A stretch of 64,000 nucleotides of DNA from Aedes albopictus. Its lineage: Eukaryota; Arthropoda; Insecta; Diptera; Culicidae. The notes beneath the pieces were generated by a model, which saw nothing but the letters and a program-made list of their open reading frames with translations, searched no databases and was not told the origin of the DNA. The stretch spans positions 452,778,980-452,842,979 of the forward strand of contig NC_085137.1 of NCBI RefSeq assembly GCF_035046485.1. The letters are read 5' to 3'. Shown here in pieces: positions 11,917 through 22,704 of this stretch (within the stretch, counting starts at the first letter, position 1; each line of letters opens with the position of its first letter). Position numbers and translations under genes: made by a program.

Positions 11917-12335
11917 AAAATCATTCGTCAGTTAATTGGCAAAATTCATGGGATTCTAGTGATAAGGGGCGTTGGTTTCATTCCATTTGGCCTATAGTCA
12001 ACCAAAATTTATGGTTTAAAAATATGTTTGTTGGACGAAACTTCATTTGTACATTATCGAGACTTATGTCTAATTATTATATATGTAACAGTCATTTATT
12101 TCGTATTGATATTAAAGATTCTAGTTTGTGTGATTTTTGCTCAGCCTATGAGGACATTGATCATATAGTTTTCCATTGTAGTAGATATTCTGTACCTAGA
12201 ATTAATTGTATTAGCAATATTAGGATAGATAATCATTGGGTTCCAGAATCTGTTCGCGATATTTTAGGAAGTAAAAATCTTCGTTTGATGAAAATAATTT
12301 ATAGTTTTTTAAATGAAATTTCGTATATAGTATGA
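11913..12335 (+). pseudogene. LINE C-terminal zinc-type domain
   Basis: An uninterrupted 140-codon frame reads WQNSWDSSDKGRWFHSIWP, then FICTLSRLMSNYYICNSHLF, then SSLCDFCSAYEDIDHIVFHCSRY. The C-x2-C...H-x4-C arrangement and LMSNHY-like segment are the usual C-terminal end of I-superfamily ORF2. The minus-strand LINE at 43.0-43.8 kb shows the same layout (RVMSRLMSNHY, DIEHVVWG). Confidence 0.8.
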
Positions 12336-12645
12336 TACTCTTTTTTTTTTTTTTTTTAATTTCTCGTTTCAGAATTTAGCAAGATGGTAGATGAAAATTG
12401 TGGTTCATTCAAGACTTTGGAGGATTTTCGGCCCATATTCAAGATTTGGCTCTGCTATGGACGAATGCCGTTTGAGCCTTTATTTTAAGTTATATTAGCT
12501 TTGTAAATGTTTTTCGAAAAGAAAAAGAGGGTTTGTGCCTTTTTGAGAACGATTTCATTGAGAGAAAAAGAAATCACTCAAAGGGGCTTTTCCCTCTTTC
12601 TAAATTTTGGTTAAAAATAAAAACTAACTTGCTAACTAAGTTCAG
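12336..12645 (+). other. LINE 3' untranslated region and tail
   Basis: After the stop there is a long T run (about 12340-12358) and about 270 bp without ORF. It ends with TTAAAAATAAAAACTAACTTGC, an A-rich tail as expected for the 3' end of an I-type element. Confidence 0.55.
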
Positions 12646-12692
12646 TATTTAGATTGACCAAGTGGTGTATGCATTTTACATCTTGTAGGGTC

Positions 12693-13040
12693 TACAGGGG
12701 ATGGCCAAAATGTTTGGGATTGGCATGTTTTTTTCTCTCACGAAAAAAGTTCAACGAGCTGTAACTTTTCATAGAGTGCATCAAACAATCTCAAATTTTG
12801 ACTATTTGTCAACCAATTATATGTGCATCATTGGTACAAATTTGAGCTCGATTGGTTAATCTTTCACAAAGTTAGAGCAGTTCTGGTAAAACACTATTTT
12901 TTAAACAACTAATTTTTGAACTGTCATATCTCGGAAACCAGTGAACTGAATTGAATTGAACGAATTTTTGATGCACTCTATGAAAAGTTAAAGCACGTTG
13001 AACTTTTTTGTGAGAGATACGGCGATACTGGAGTAGCATC
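12693..13040. mobile_element. MITE-like repeat with ~55-bp inverted arms
   Basis: CTCTCACGAAAAAAGTTCAA at about 12737 continues into CTGTAACTTTTCATAGAGTGCATCAAA. The inverse occurs at about 12965-13016 (TTTGATGCACTCTATGAAAAGTTA..GTTGAACTTTTTTGTGAGAG). The left outer part reads CAGGGGATGGCCAAAATGTT. The outer ends and target duplication could not be fixed. Confidence 0.7.
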
Positions 13041-13386
13041 TAAGGACGGTCAATATCTAAATTTCAATCGGTTATTTTTTAAATTCTATTAGTATGATTA
13101 TTCTATTTCTGCCGAAAAACTATTATCAAATTGCAGTAGAAAAGCTTCGAATGATTTATCCGGGGATTTTTTTATTACCAAACAAATTGGTACGAAGGTT
13201 CTCAGCATTTAATGAACATTTTTTCACAGGTAGGGTTCAATTTTCACAAAATAGGTCATAACTCAGGAACGGAGAAAGCCCACATCTTGAAAATTTTACA
13301 GAATATAGCTTATAAATTTTCTATCAAAAATATTTTTTGGGAATTACAACAGTGGAAAATTTTGTGGAATACAATTTTTATTTGTA

Positions 13387-13677
13387 CTAGCTGTGTCGGC
13401 AAACGTCGTACTGCCTGCCTACTGTGTTTTTTGACTTGCAGCTCCAAAGGGACGTCCCCCGTAAAGTCATCTGTATGGTAGCCCCCCGTTCCCGAAACCG
13501 TAGAGGTCTCACACCAAGCTAAGAACCTTCCCCGGCCCCCAAAGCACCCACATACAAAATTTCACACCGATCGGTTCAGTAGTTTCCAAATGCATAGCGA
13601 TCAGACAGACAGACAGACAGACAGACAGACAGCCAGACAGACAGACAGAAATTCATTTTTATGTACATACATAGATT
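13387..13677 (+). mobile_element. SINE-like repeat with (GACA)n tail
   Basis: The repeat begins CTAGCTGTGTCGGCAAACG and contains GAGGTCTCACACCAAGCTAAG and CCGATCGGTTCAGTAGTTTCC. It has a (GACA)n run at about 13600-13650 and ends AAATTCATTTTTATGTACATACATAGA. A close copy lies at 49560-49833 and a longer relative at 46535-47608. The family is widely dispersed in insects. No ORF. Confidence 0.8.
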
Positions 13678-14780
13678 TTTTTAATTGATGAGGAAGTTTA
13701 CATATGATTTCATATAAAAACATTGTGTCTACGTTACTTCGTTCTTGAGGTATGATTTTCCAAAGTAGGTGGTGTTTGAGGGAAATGTTTGTTTTCCACT
13801 AGAGTTTTCCGGGAAATTAGGCGACCCTGATTTTTTTTTCATTTTAGTTTTTGTTCATATATATGTAAACCGTACCATAAATATTTCATTTAATTCTGAG
13901 AATCTTCGTATCAATTTGTACGATAATAAAAAAAAATCTTGATATCTTTTCATGGCAGCGAACCAGTCCACGGGAACCAAAACTTGGAAACTTTGAGTAA
14001 CCAGCTCTTAATTACCGTAACAGCACTAAATAGGATAGTAAAATTAGCAAATGCTCAAAAGATGTAAGGCCATATAACAATAAAGTGTACGCACAATCAA
14101 TCGGAAAGATCTCACCACGTTCCATTCGTGTCAAAAAGTTGTACCCACGCTTCGTTTTCTTTCCATTTCTGCGACAAAGAATGAACAATCATTGGATGCT
14201 TACTGTGTAGTACGGTTTTCACTTTTTGTTTTATTTAAGGTGATACGGGACGTCGTGTTTTTTTTCCTGTCTTCCTATCTTTTCCTATCTCTCTCTTTCT
14301 AACAATTTGCCTCGCGATTTTGAAGATGGTAATATCGATTTCGATCACACTGAAGATGCTGAAAAACTAGAAGCATATGCACTGCAAGTGAGCATACACA
14401 ATGATAAGTTTTTGTTGCAAAATATGAAGTAGAATCTGAGATTACCATCTTAGTAGCAACAGAGCAATGGCGGTTATTTTCTCGACCGTCCCGTTCGTCC
14501 TTAAACTTAATCGCTTTGAGTGGCGTAGTCACTTTCCACTTCTGTCGCTCATCAAAAAACTCCCAGCAAGGAATTCTTCGAATCTAGCTGTGTATACGCT
14601 CACTGTTTACTTTTCGTGCCGATCAACAAACTTCTATAAAGAAATCCAAATCTAACCGCAAATAAATCCAGATCTTGCCAGGTGATTCAGAACATCCTGG
14701 AATTGCATGAAATTAGTATATTTCTCATTATCTTTTCGTGGATAAGTAAGGGTAGCTAAAAATGTCAAAACCGCAACTAT
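13678..14780. other. Spacer between SINE and LRR gene A
   Basis: AT-rich sequence without recognisable gene, RNA or element ends. The short frames at 14299-14655 have no motif. Part of it may be the 3' flank of LRR gene A, but no minus-strand AATAAA is near its stop. Confidence 0.5.
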
Positions 14781-15925
14781 TTAACAACTTTTCGCCCACT
14801 TCAACTGCAGATTTTCCTCTAAGTCAACCATGGCAAAGTGCACCCACTCGCAGTCCCAAGGGTTGCTGTCGAAATCGAACAACTCCAGTGAGCCAGCAAT
14901 CGTTTCAAATCCCTCAATAGTGCGCAACTGATTTTTTTCCACGTGCAGTTCTCTTAACACAGGTAGTTTCCACTTACGCAAATCGAGGCGTCCCAATCGG
15001 TTCCCATTGAGATGGAGGTGGGTCAACGCAGCGAAATGTAGAGCACTCGTGGCGCTGAGGTTGTGAAATGTGATTATGGGCCAGAATGACGGTGGATAAA
15101 TGTTCCAGCTGGAATAATTGGTACTGATCTAGACTGGATATAAGGTTGCGATTTAGGTTCAAGGTTTGAAGTTTATGGAAATGATTCAGTATAGGCAACT
15201 CTGTTAGTTGATTGTTCTCCAAATTTAGAGTGCGAAGCTCCGGCATGGCCCACCGTGTGGTATAGATGTGTGATATTTGGTTATGCCCTAGTTCCAGTTC
15301 GCATAACGATGGCAGCAGCACTGCAGTGTGGTTGGGAACCTCTTTGATAGAGCATGCAGTGAAAACGGCATACTTGAGATTTTTAAGACCATTCAAAACG
15401 GCAAGATCCAAAGAATCGATGTCATTATTTCTCCACTGTAGTTCTTTCAATGGCACCAGTCTATTGATGTCGGTCGGAAGGAACCGGACCGAAGCATTTC
15501 TAACTTTAATTTGCTCAGTTGCAATTTCGTCGATTTCGTCCGTGTGGATGATTTTGATCTCAGATACGTTACTATTTGTGATAGAAAACCATTCCACCGA
15601 TGGCAGTAGAAAAACTTGGGATATTGAACAATCCGTCAGATAAAATATTTTCACTCTGTTTTCAAGTAGCTTGTATGTATCAACCGTCGGATTCCAGATA
15701 GTCACATTATTCAAATCATATCGCACTTTTTGATTGTAGTTGGAAGGTATTTCCAAAGGTGTAGAACCGTCTATCAAAATATCGTGGATGAGAATTCTAT
15801 GTACGTTGTTCGTCAATCCCAAACGCAAGTGAAAGAGGAGCTCCAATCTGAAATTCAGTTGAAATATTATAGAAAATATGTACGAACGATTTTAAACCTC
15901 TGTTTAACAACATTTGGATTACCAT
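14781..15925 (-). pseudogene. LRR gene A: LRIM-like secreted LRR protein, frameshifted
   Basis: Two overlapping minus-strand frames (15846-14974 and 15026-14781) together encode one LRR protein. The upstream frame has the signal-peptide region (ELLFHLRLG), NGST-like and NYNQ segments, the cysteine motif TDCSISQVFLLPS, and LRRs through TVILAHNHIS. The downstream frame continues ALTHLHLNGNRL and ends with NPWDCEWVHFAMVDL and KSC. The switch lies at about 15058-15066, where one extra base in the coding strand explains it. All other members are open here. The first exon is predicted at 15925-15912 (ATG GTA ATC CAA AT), with an intron 15911-15848 (64 nt, donor GTTGTT, acceptor CAG). If the frameshift is real, the protein would lose its last LRRs and cap. 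A sequencing error is the alternative. Confidence 0.75.
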
Positions 15926-16351
15926 CCTGAAGCGATCACATGAACTGATAGTATCCAAATCTGATTTATGTTCGCCAATGAATAGTGAGCCAAATTACGT
16001 TTTAATGAAGATAACAATATGAGTTGCAACTACAATGAAACAAGGGTTATTTCAAATTTTCCCAAATGCTAAAGAGTTGCCGTCATATAAGTACTTAACA
16101 TTGAATTGATCAACGGAAAATTTCATAACTTTTTTGGAATAGAGCTTCTTCACACCAGTCATACGATACACAATTGCAAAGAAATGAACCATTGGCAGGA
16201 TATAAGCTAAGTGGAATGATAGCATTTCCGTAAACCTAGGAAAAAATTCCTGAACGCTTCTCAGTGCTGCAAGTGCTATGGGTGGGACCACGTAACGAGA
16301 CTGACGCGTGTCCTCAAGTAGTTCCAAACCCTATCAGATAACGCCTACAAG

Positions 16352-16474
16352 TTAACCTTCCAGGACGCGCGCCATCAAGCAACCGAAACTGCACCGCGCT
16401 CGCGCTGTATACGAAAAGCGAGGTTTCTTGGTAGTGTTGTACTTTTTACAACAGCGCGCGCGCTGAAGGGTTAA
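16352..16474. mobile_element. TTAA-flanked GC-rich MITE (123 bp)
   Basis: The element is bounded by TTAA at 16352-16355 and 16471-16474. Its ends are inverted: TTAACCTTCCAGGACGCGCGC on the left against TTAACCCTTCAGCGCGCGCGC read from the right. TTAA target choice is typical of piggyBac-type elements. No coding capacity. Confidence 0.7.
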
Positions 16475-16539
16475 TGCAATCAATCGAACTGTGTCGCACA
16501 TCTTCAGAATAATAAAACACATAATTAATTCAATCACCC

Positions 16540-16719
16540 TACGAGTGCACCGATGAAGTGAATTCAACGCGGTCCGAGAATTTTGACACTAGAGCGGGGC
16601 CATTCCCAATCAGAATTGTTCAATTCTGATTGGAAATCGTGCACTTCTGATTGGAAGTGGCCTCGGTCTAGTGCCAAAATTCTCGGACCGCGATGAATTC
16701 AGTTCATCGATGCACTCGT
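16540..16719. repeat. Large inverted repeat, arms ~75 bp
   Basis: The arm at about 16540-16616 (ACGAGTGCACCGATGAAGTG...GGTCCGAGAATTTTG...CCAATCAGAA) is repeated inverted at about 16642-16719 (TTCTGATTGGAAG...CAAAATTCTCGGACC...CATCGATGCACTCGT) with few mismatches. The spacer of about 25 bp itself holds another CAATTCTGATTGG copy. It interrupts the unrecognised minus-strand ORF. Confidence 0.85.
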
Positions 16720-17079
16720 CTATCTTGGCATTCACGCACCAATGCGTGAACCTTCTGTCAACCAAATCCCACCAATACTCCGACATCAGCATGAATTTGT
16801 GCAGAGGCAGAGCTATATTCGGTGGATACAAATGACTACAATCATCACTTCCTTCCCCTTCTTCACATTGACCTGCAACCTGACTAAATAGAAGATCATC
16901 AACGCTCACACACAAAAGATGCCTTCCTAAGATTGATATCTGCATGACTTTCTCACAATTAGATTTTATTCGCTTTTATATGAATCTAATACTACTTAAA
17001 TTAGACAGAATTGCTAGTGGCCGACAAGATGTTGACTGTAGAAGTAACATTGAACAAGGGATTTTTTTTAAAGACACGG

Positions 17080-17268
17080 ACACGTTCTATGCTTCCAGTG
17101 AGCTATTCGCTCTTTGAAGGAAGTACGACACTAGACAACGGACTAGCATGCAACGCCTAGTGGAACAGCCGAAAACTTTCCTGACTGCTGCAGTGGCAAT
17201 CGAACCCGCGCTCCTCAGCACGATGTGACTAAATGCTTGGGATACTAGCCACTAAGCCACAACTCTGG
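17080..17268 (-). mobile_element. tRNA-derived SINE candidate
   Basis: On the minus strand the head reads GTGGCTTAGTGGCTAGTATC (A-box-like) followed by GCGCGGGTTCGATTGCC (B-box-like), then a tail with TAGTGTCGTACTTCC and CTCACTGGAAGC. This is a polymerase III promoter layout without an intact cloverleaf, so a SINE rather than a tRNA gene. Boundaries are approximate. Confidence 0.55.
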
Positions 17269-17530
17269 AATCAGTAACGGGTCCAGGATTCAGATTTTAG
17301 GAATTTCACCAAGGATTTCTTTACGAAGTCTTCTTGGGATTTCCTCAGGCATTTTTTCAGAGATTTCTTCAGTGTGCGAACCATGTGATCAGTTCTGGTT
17401 ACTATGGCAATAATAATCGGTTTCCTCATGGAACTCTTCCAGTCATGATTAAAACTCAATTTAGCTGATTATATCACATATGGAAAGCATATACTTGTTG
17501 GACATTACTCGTCAGTGTTATCGGGTCAGG

Positions 17531-18690
17531 ATGGTTCTTCGTCTGTTGTTCGATACAATCCCGTTTGAAATCGTAGATTTTCTAAAATATTCCCATTGCA
17601 TTTTAGGTTGGTACTGATTCTCCACATTCATTCGGGATTAAGCGGCAATTACAGCTTTCAGGATACCATCTTGAATGGTTCTACACATCTGGAAATAATT
17701 TACAACAAATCCGGAGAGCTGAATAATATCCCCATAGGAAACTTGACAGCTGAAACCTACGAGCTTCTTGATCGCAGACCTTCAATATCCCAGAATTTCT
17801 TACTGCCATCCATGGAACAACTTATCATCACAAACAGTACAGTATCTGAGCTCAGTATCGCTGACTGGAACAAAGAAGAAACATTTGTCACTTCAAAAGT
17901 AGTGGTAAGAAACACATCTATAAGAAGTCTTCCAAAAGGCATCGACAAATTGGTCCAGTTAAAAGAAATTCGGTGGAATGGTAATGAGCTGGACACCTTG
18001 AACCTGGGTGCCTTCAGCGGAATGAAACATCTCATTGGTATCGTCTTTAGCGAATGCAGTTTGCGCGAGGTGACAGACAGCGCCTTAGTACTATTACCAT
18101 CGTTATCTATTTTAGTGTTAGCCTATAATCAAATCTCCCACATTGACACCGAACGGTGGATCATGCCCAAACTCATCACCCTAAATTTGAGGAACAATCA
18201 ATTGATAGAGTTACCTAGACTGAAACAGTTTTACAAACTTTATGCCCTTCATGTCCAACACAACCTAATATCCAACGTTAACCCAACCGACTTTTCGGAA
18301 CTCAATAGTTTGTCCAATCTCAACCTGAACAACAATCGCATTTCGCACCTGGATGCCACCAATTTCATTCATCTTCCACGCCTCAGACTAGTCGTTCTCG
18401 ATCGAAACCATTTACGCAGTCTCGATGTCAGCAAGTGGGACTTTCCGGAGTTGATTTTGTTCAGTGTAGAGCACAACCAGCTGCGGACGATTGAGGGATT
18501 CGGGTCGATTTCCAAACGTTTGAGAACCTTCCGTTCCAACGGCAACCCTTGGGACTGCGAATGGGTGCACTTTGCCATGGTTGATCTGAAGGAACCGGTA
18601 CAGCGGGAATGGGCGAAGGGGTGTGTTTCGAATAATGGGGGTAGGTATGAGTTCGACATTGTAAAGACGGACTTCAGCGTAGTTGTTTAA
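17531..18690 (+). CDS. LRR gene B: secreted LRR protein (LRIM-like)
   Basis: Predicted exon 1 is 17531-17544 (ATG GTT CTT CGT CT). The intron is 17545-17606 (62 nt, donor GTTGTT, acceptor TTTTAG). Exon 2 is 17607-18690. The open frame extends upstream of the acceptor to 17596, but that part is intron-like. The protein has a hydrophobic start (LVLILHIHS), N-glycosylation-type sites, LRRs such as LVLAYNQISHI, LNLRNNQLIEL and LNLNNNRISHL, and a cap NPWDCEWVHFAMVDL...KGC. The C-terminus is longer than in the paralogs, ending DFSVVV. About eight residues holding the first conserved cysteine are missing (DRRPSISQNFLL against NRVKIFYLTDCSISQVFLL in A), leaving three cysteines. It is the only member on the plus strand. 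Role inferred: extracellular recognition or immunity. A general LRR protein is the alternative. Confidence 0.8.
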
Positions 18691-18700
18691 AGAATGTCTT

Positions 18701-18706
18701 AATAAA
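18701..18706 (+). other. Polyadenylation signal of LRR gene B
   Basis: AATAAA begins 11 bp after the stop codon of gene B, implying a very short 3' UTR. Confidence 0.6.
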
Positions 18707-18939
18707 CGTTATTGGTTAGTTCATTATTTCAATCACCAACAGTCACCAATATTACGCCGTAAAACTCGATTTTCGGTTACCATTCTCCACGCTAACTTAT
18801 ACCAGCCGGATCTTTTGCGAATACCAACTTTGATGGGTTGTTGTGCGGCATTCTCGCAACATGCCGTATCCTTCCGGATTTGGCAAGCTGCTGGTTTCTT
18901 GGTTCGTCATACAGTGCAATGAGTTCGTGATTCATTCTT

Positions 18940-19435
18940 CGCCGCTACCCAGGACGAATTCCAGATGAATTATCCAGAGAATTTTCAAAAGTTACTTCAG
19001 AAAGACCTCCTGGAGGATTTCCAGAAGAAGAGTCCGGAGGATTTCAAGAGGAACTTCTGGAGTGATTTTCAAGAAAAAAAGTTCGGAGGATTTTGAGAAA
19101 AAAAAAATATTTTTTGAATTATTTTCAGAAAGAACTTCTGGATGATTTCCATAAGAAAAGGAGGATTTTCGTAAGGAATTTTTTGAAATTTCTAGAACGA
19201 ACAACTGGAAAATTGTATGAAGCAACTTCAGCAAGATTTCCAGAAAAAAAAACCTTGTGGAGGATTTTCAGAAGGATCTTTTGGAGGATTTTGAAAAGGA
19301 ACATCTCGAGGATTTTCAGAAGAAACTTCTGAAGGATTTTCAGAAGGAACTCGTGGAGGAAGTGTTAGATGAATTTCGGAAGGATTCTTTGGAAGCATTC
19401 TAGAAGAAACCCTTTGACGCATCACAGAAGGAACT
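18940..19435. repeat. Degenerate minisatellite (GGATTTTCAGAAGGAACTT-type)
   Basis: Words like GAGGATTTTCAGAAGGAACT and GGATTTCCAGAAGAA recur every 25-40 bp with much drift. The ORFs of 79-99 codons on both strands here (KNPSE-, KKIFRRIF-like repeats) follow from the repeat and are not genes. Confidence 0.8.
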
Positions 19436-19439
19436 CCTG

Positions 19440-22282
19440 TAGGGTTGGGCAATTTTGAATCGATGTTCGCAACATCGATGTTTTTGTTCCGATTAATCGA
19501 TTTTTTGAATCGATGTTGAAGCCCCACGAAATCGACTGAATCGATTTTTTACATTCGATTTTTCTTTCGAATAAAAAATATTAGATTTCTTTTTTTTTAG
19601 AATGCACTGTAGAATTTTACCATTAAAAAAAATTACCTAAAATCGGGATAAAATGTACATAAAATCGAAGTTCATTAAATCGAGGGTCTATATAATCTAA
19701 GGTCCACTTATTCAAGGTATACCTGTATATATCAGGTTTCTTGGGCAACCCCTCCCAGGCGTCTAAGTGAATCTTTCTCAGGATTCTGGAGAAATCCTTT
19801 TTATGGTCGAGAAAGTCCCTTCCAGGGTTCTAGCCCATCCTTCTCAGGATTCTTGGTCAGTCCATCTCTGGATTCCATTTTTTTTGAGAATCCCTCTCAG
19901 GATTCTAGTTGTATTTCCTTTAATATGTGGAAGATCCCCTTAGGATCCCTTTCAGAGTTCTGGGGCAATCTGATTTATGAATCTAATGAGATGTCTTTCA
20001 TTACTGCAGGAAAATTTCTTTCAGGGTGAGGCAATCCATCACAGGATTCAGGGAGAATCCATTTCGGGAATCTGAGGAAATCCCTCTGGGTTCTGGAAGA
20101 TTTCCTCTTACATTCTGAGAAAATCCAACTCAGAAAACTGGAGTAATCTCTTCCGGGATTCTAGGGAAATCCTTAATAGAATTCAGGGAGAATTCCTACT
20201 GGAAGAGTTTTTCTCTCTTTTCTGGGGAAAGGTCTCTCAGGATGATGATGTTATAATTTTCAGCATTTTGAAGGAATCTCTCACATAATTTAAGAGGAAC
20301 CCTCAGAATTAAGGAAGACGCCCTTCAAAAATCCTGGAGGAATTTTACTCAGCAGTATTATTAAGGAATACCTATCAGAATTCTACGGAATCTCTGGATT
20401 CTAAGAAAATTCATTTCAGGATTTTGGGGTATTCCCTAGGGTGAAATCCCTTTCAGGATTCTAAGAAATTTCTGGATGATCTGGGTTGATTCTTCTTAGG
20501 ATTCTGGAAAACCCTCACTTAGGATCCCACATAGAATTCTGAGGAAATCTTTCTCAGCATTCTCAAGAACTCCTCTCAGACTTCTTGGAGAATCATACTC
20601 AGCATTCTCAGAATTGTGGCGAAACTTTTCTTAGAATTCTGGGGGAATATTTCTTAGGATTCTAGGGGAATCCCACACAGGATTCTGCGTAATATCCTTC
20701 CCAAGATTCTCAGAAAATTCGGCTTTCTGGGGAAATTCCCGTCAGGATTCTGAGACCATGATTCTGGAGAAATCATTGGGAATCTGAGGCTATATTTTTC
20801 AAGATTCCAGGGCACTTTCTTTCAGAATTATTAATTATTGAAGAATCTGTCACGAGATTGTGAGCAGAATTTTCTAGAGAAATTTGGATTTTGGAGAATC
20901 CCTCACATAGATTTCGTGATTCCTGTTAGGGTTCGAAAGAAAACCTTCTCAGCATTGTATGAAAATCTCAGTAGAGTTCTGTTTTCTGTATTCTGGAGCA
21001 GTTGCTCGCAAAATCCCTTTTAGGATTCTGGGAGAATCTCTCTTAGTAATCAGGGAAAATCGCTGACAAGACTATGGGAAGATTCTCTTGAGGTTCTGGT
21101 GTAATTATTTAAAGTATTCTGGGGGAATCACTCTCAGAGTTCTGGGACAACCCCTTTCAGGAGTTCAGGGGAGTCCTTTCAAAGATTTTGGGAGAATGTC
21201 TTGTAGGAATCTGCTGTAATTTTTCTGTTTTATGTGGGAATACCTCTTAGAATTCCAGGGAGAATCCTTATCAGATTTTCGGAAAATAACCCGCTTAGGT
21301 TAATAGATATATTTCTTTCAAGAATCAGGAAGAACCCCTCTTATGATCCCTCTCATGATTCTGAGTAAATCGCTCGTAGAATTCTTCGGCATACCTTTCG
21401 GGATTCTAGCAGAATTATTATCAGCATTTTAAAAGATTCCACCCAGGATTTTTGGGGAATTCTTGGAGAATACTCAAAGGATTCTGGAGGAATTCCCCTC
21501 AGGATTCTGGGGGAATCCTATCTTCCAGAATTATATGAGCAGGATTCTGTGGCAGTCCCGCCAGGTATTTTGAGGAAACCTTTCTCAGGATTCTGGAGTA
21601 ATCCTTCTTAGAGTTCTAAGCTACGCTTTTCAGGATTCTGGGTAAATTCTTTTAAGTTTCTTGGGGAATTCATCTTAGAATTCCGAAAACCTTTTTTTGT
21701 GAGAATCTTTCTCAATATTCTACATGAATTTATCTCAATAATGTGGATGAACCGCGCTTGAAATTTCTCTCAGGATTCTGGGAGAATCCATCTTAGGATT
21801 CTGGGATAATCGTATTCAGGATTCTGGGATAACTCCTCTTAGGATTCTGGAACATTTTGGGACAATCCCAAGGGAGAACTTCTATTAGGATTCTGAGACA
21901 ATCTATCACAGGATTCTGGGAGAATTCCTCTCGGGACTCTGAGACAATCTGTCTCATAGATATGAAGTAATCTCTCTCATGATTATAGGAAAATCCTCAA
22001 TGGAATTAAGAGAGAATTCCTACCAAGATACCGGAAGGGTCTTGCTTTCTTTTCTAGGTAATGTCGCTCAGGATTCTGGTGTGATCATTTTCAACAATCT
22101 TAAGGAACTCCTTTCAGAATTCTGGAGGAGTCTCTCTCACAGTTTTGTATTACTTTATAACATCGAATCGATGTGAAAAACATCGATTCAAAGCATTCGA
22201 TTAAATCGGTGAATCGATTCTGTTAATCCGATTCGAATCGATTCACAAAAATCGATGTTTCAGCCAGATTTGCCCAATGCTA
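19440..22282. mobile_element. hAT-like element filled with minisatellite (2.84 kb)
   Basis: AACTCCTG (8 bp) flanks the segment at 19432-19439 and 22283-22290. The ends are inverted: TAGGGTTGGGCAA on the left, TAGCATTGGGCAA read from the right. An 8-bp duplication with TAGGG..GGGCAA ends is typical of hAT transposons. Both subterminal regions (19457-19560 and 22163-22262) carry many AATCGAT/ATCGATT words, possible transposase-binding sites. The interior (about 19740-22150) is a degenerate tandem array of a roughly 30-35-bp unit like CAGGATTCTGGGGGAATCCC. No transposase. The left edge of the 8.34-kb duplication lies inside it at 20306. Confidence 0.85.
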
Positions 22283-22576
22283 AACTCCTGATGAAATCCT
22301 TAAATAAAACTTGTGGTGGAACTCCAGGAGGAACTTCTATGAGAGCCTCGGAAGGAACTCAAGGAACTAAATTAACTTATATGGATTAAATAGAAAATTC
22401 CGATTCAGCTCAGAATCGTAAGTCGTAAATCAAAAATTAAGGTATACCTGTCTACATACTTTCAGTATTTTCCGAAATTCTAGCAGATTCTTAAGAACCT
22501 TCATCGTTGGAAGCGAAAAGTTTTTGAATAAAATAATGCATTTCGTTATTTATATTAGCCATTGATATTAACAGTT

Positions 22577-22582
22577 TTTATT
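22577..22582 (-). other. Polyadenylation signal of LRR gene C1
   Basis: AATAAA on the minus strand, about 120 bp downstream of the stop of C1. Confidence 0.6.
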
Positions 22583-22704
22583 GAACATATACATAATAAC
22601 TATTCTAAGTGTTACACTTGTCCTTACTTAGATTGAATTCCAAACATTTCCGTGGATCGGTTTGTGACAAACGGGCAAGCTTATCGTATTTACACCCATT
22701 AGGT

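Larger units (their letters stand above)
4965..12645 (+). mobile_element. I-superfamily LINE with RNase H, split by four nested insertions
   Basis: A 5'-truncated plus-strand retrotransposon can be followed domain by domain. It has the endonuclease (GDFNAHNIAWGS, GSDHLPI), a linker (WWDSDC), reverse transcriptase (RRPISLLS, FGFRKG, FLDVSGAYDSV, LPQGS, FADD), RNase H (SDGS, CSDSLGC, WLPAHSNIYGNEQADALAK) and a C-terminal zinc-type motif (LCDFC...EDIDHIVFHC). It ends in a 3' UTR. RNase H plus an APE endonuclease fits the I superfamily. Four insertions at 5465, 8396, 10123 and 11351 interrupt it. Removing each insert with one target-site copy rejoins a readable frame. Independent frameshifts near 5385, 7474 and 8110 show that the element itself is dead. 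The clade within the superfamily is not certain. Confidence 0.85.
16052..16945 (-). pseudogene. Unrecognised broken ORF between LRR genes A and B
   Basis: Three minus-strand open pieces may be parts of one sequence. The first is 16945 to about 16720 (SQVAGQCEEGEGSDDCSHLY, then PLHKFMLMSEYWWDLVDRRF, CVNAKIDECIDELN). The second is about 16567-16480 (SLHRCTRRVIELIMCFIILK). The third is 16327-16052 (SRYVVPPIALAALRSVQEFF, then FHLAYILPMVHFFAIVYRM). They are separated by a large inverted repeat (16540-16719) and a TTAA-flanked MITE (16352-16474). Composition looks protein-like, with amphipathic and hydrophobic stretches, but I do not recognise a family. No start or splice sites can be assigned. It could be a decayed host gene fragment or chance. 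Confidence 0.35.

Noticed and set aside
17596..17606. Start of LRR gene B at the open-frame start 17596
   Set aside because: The first codons (TTG CAT TTT AGG) are the intron's 3' end. The AG at 17605-17606 aligns with the acceptors of the four other paralogs.
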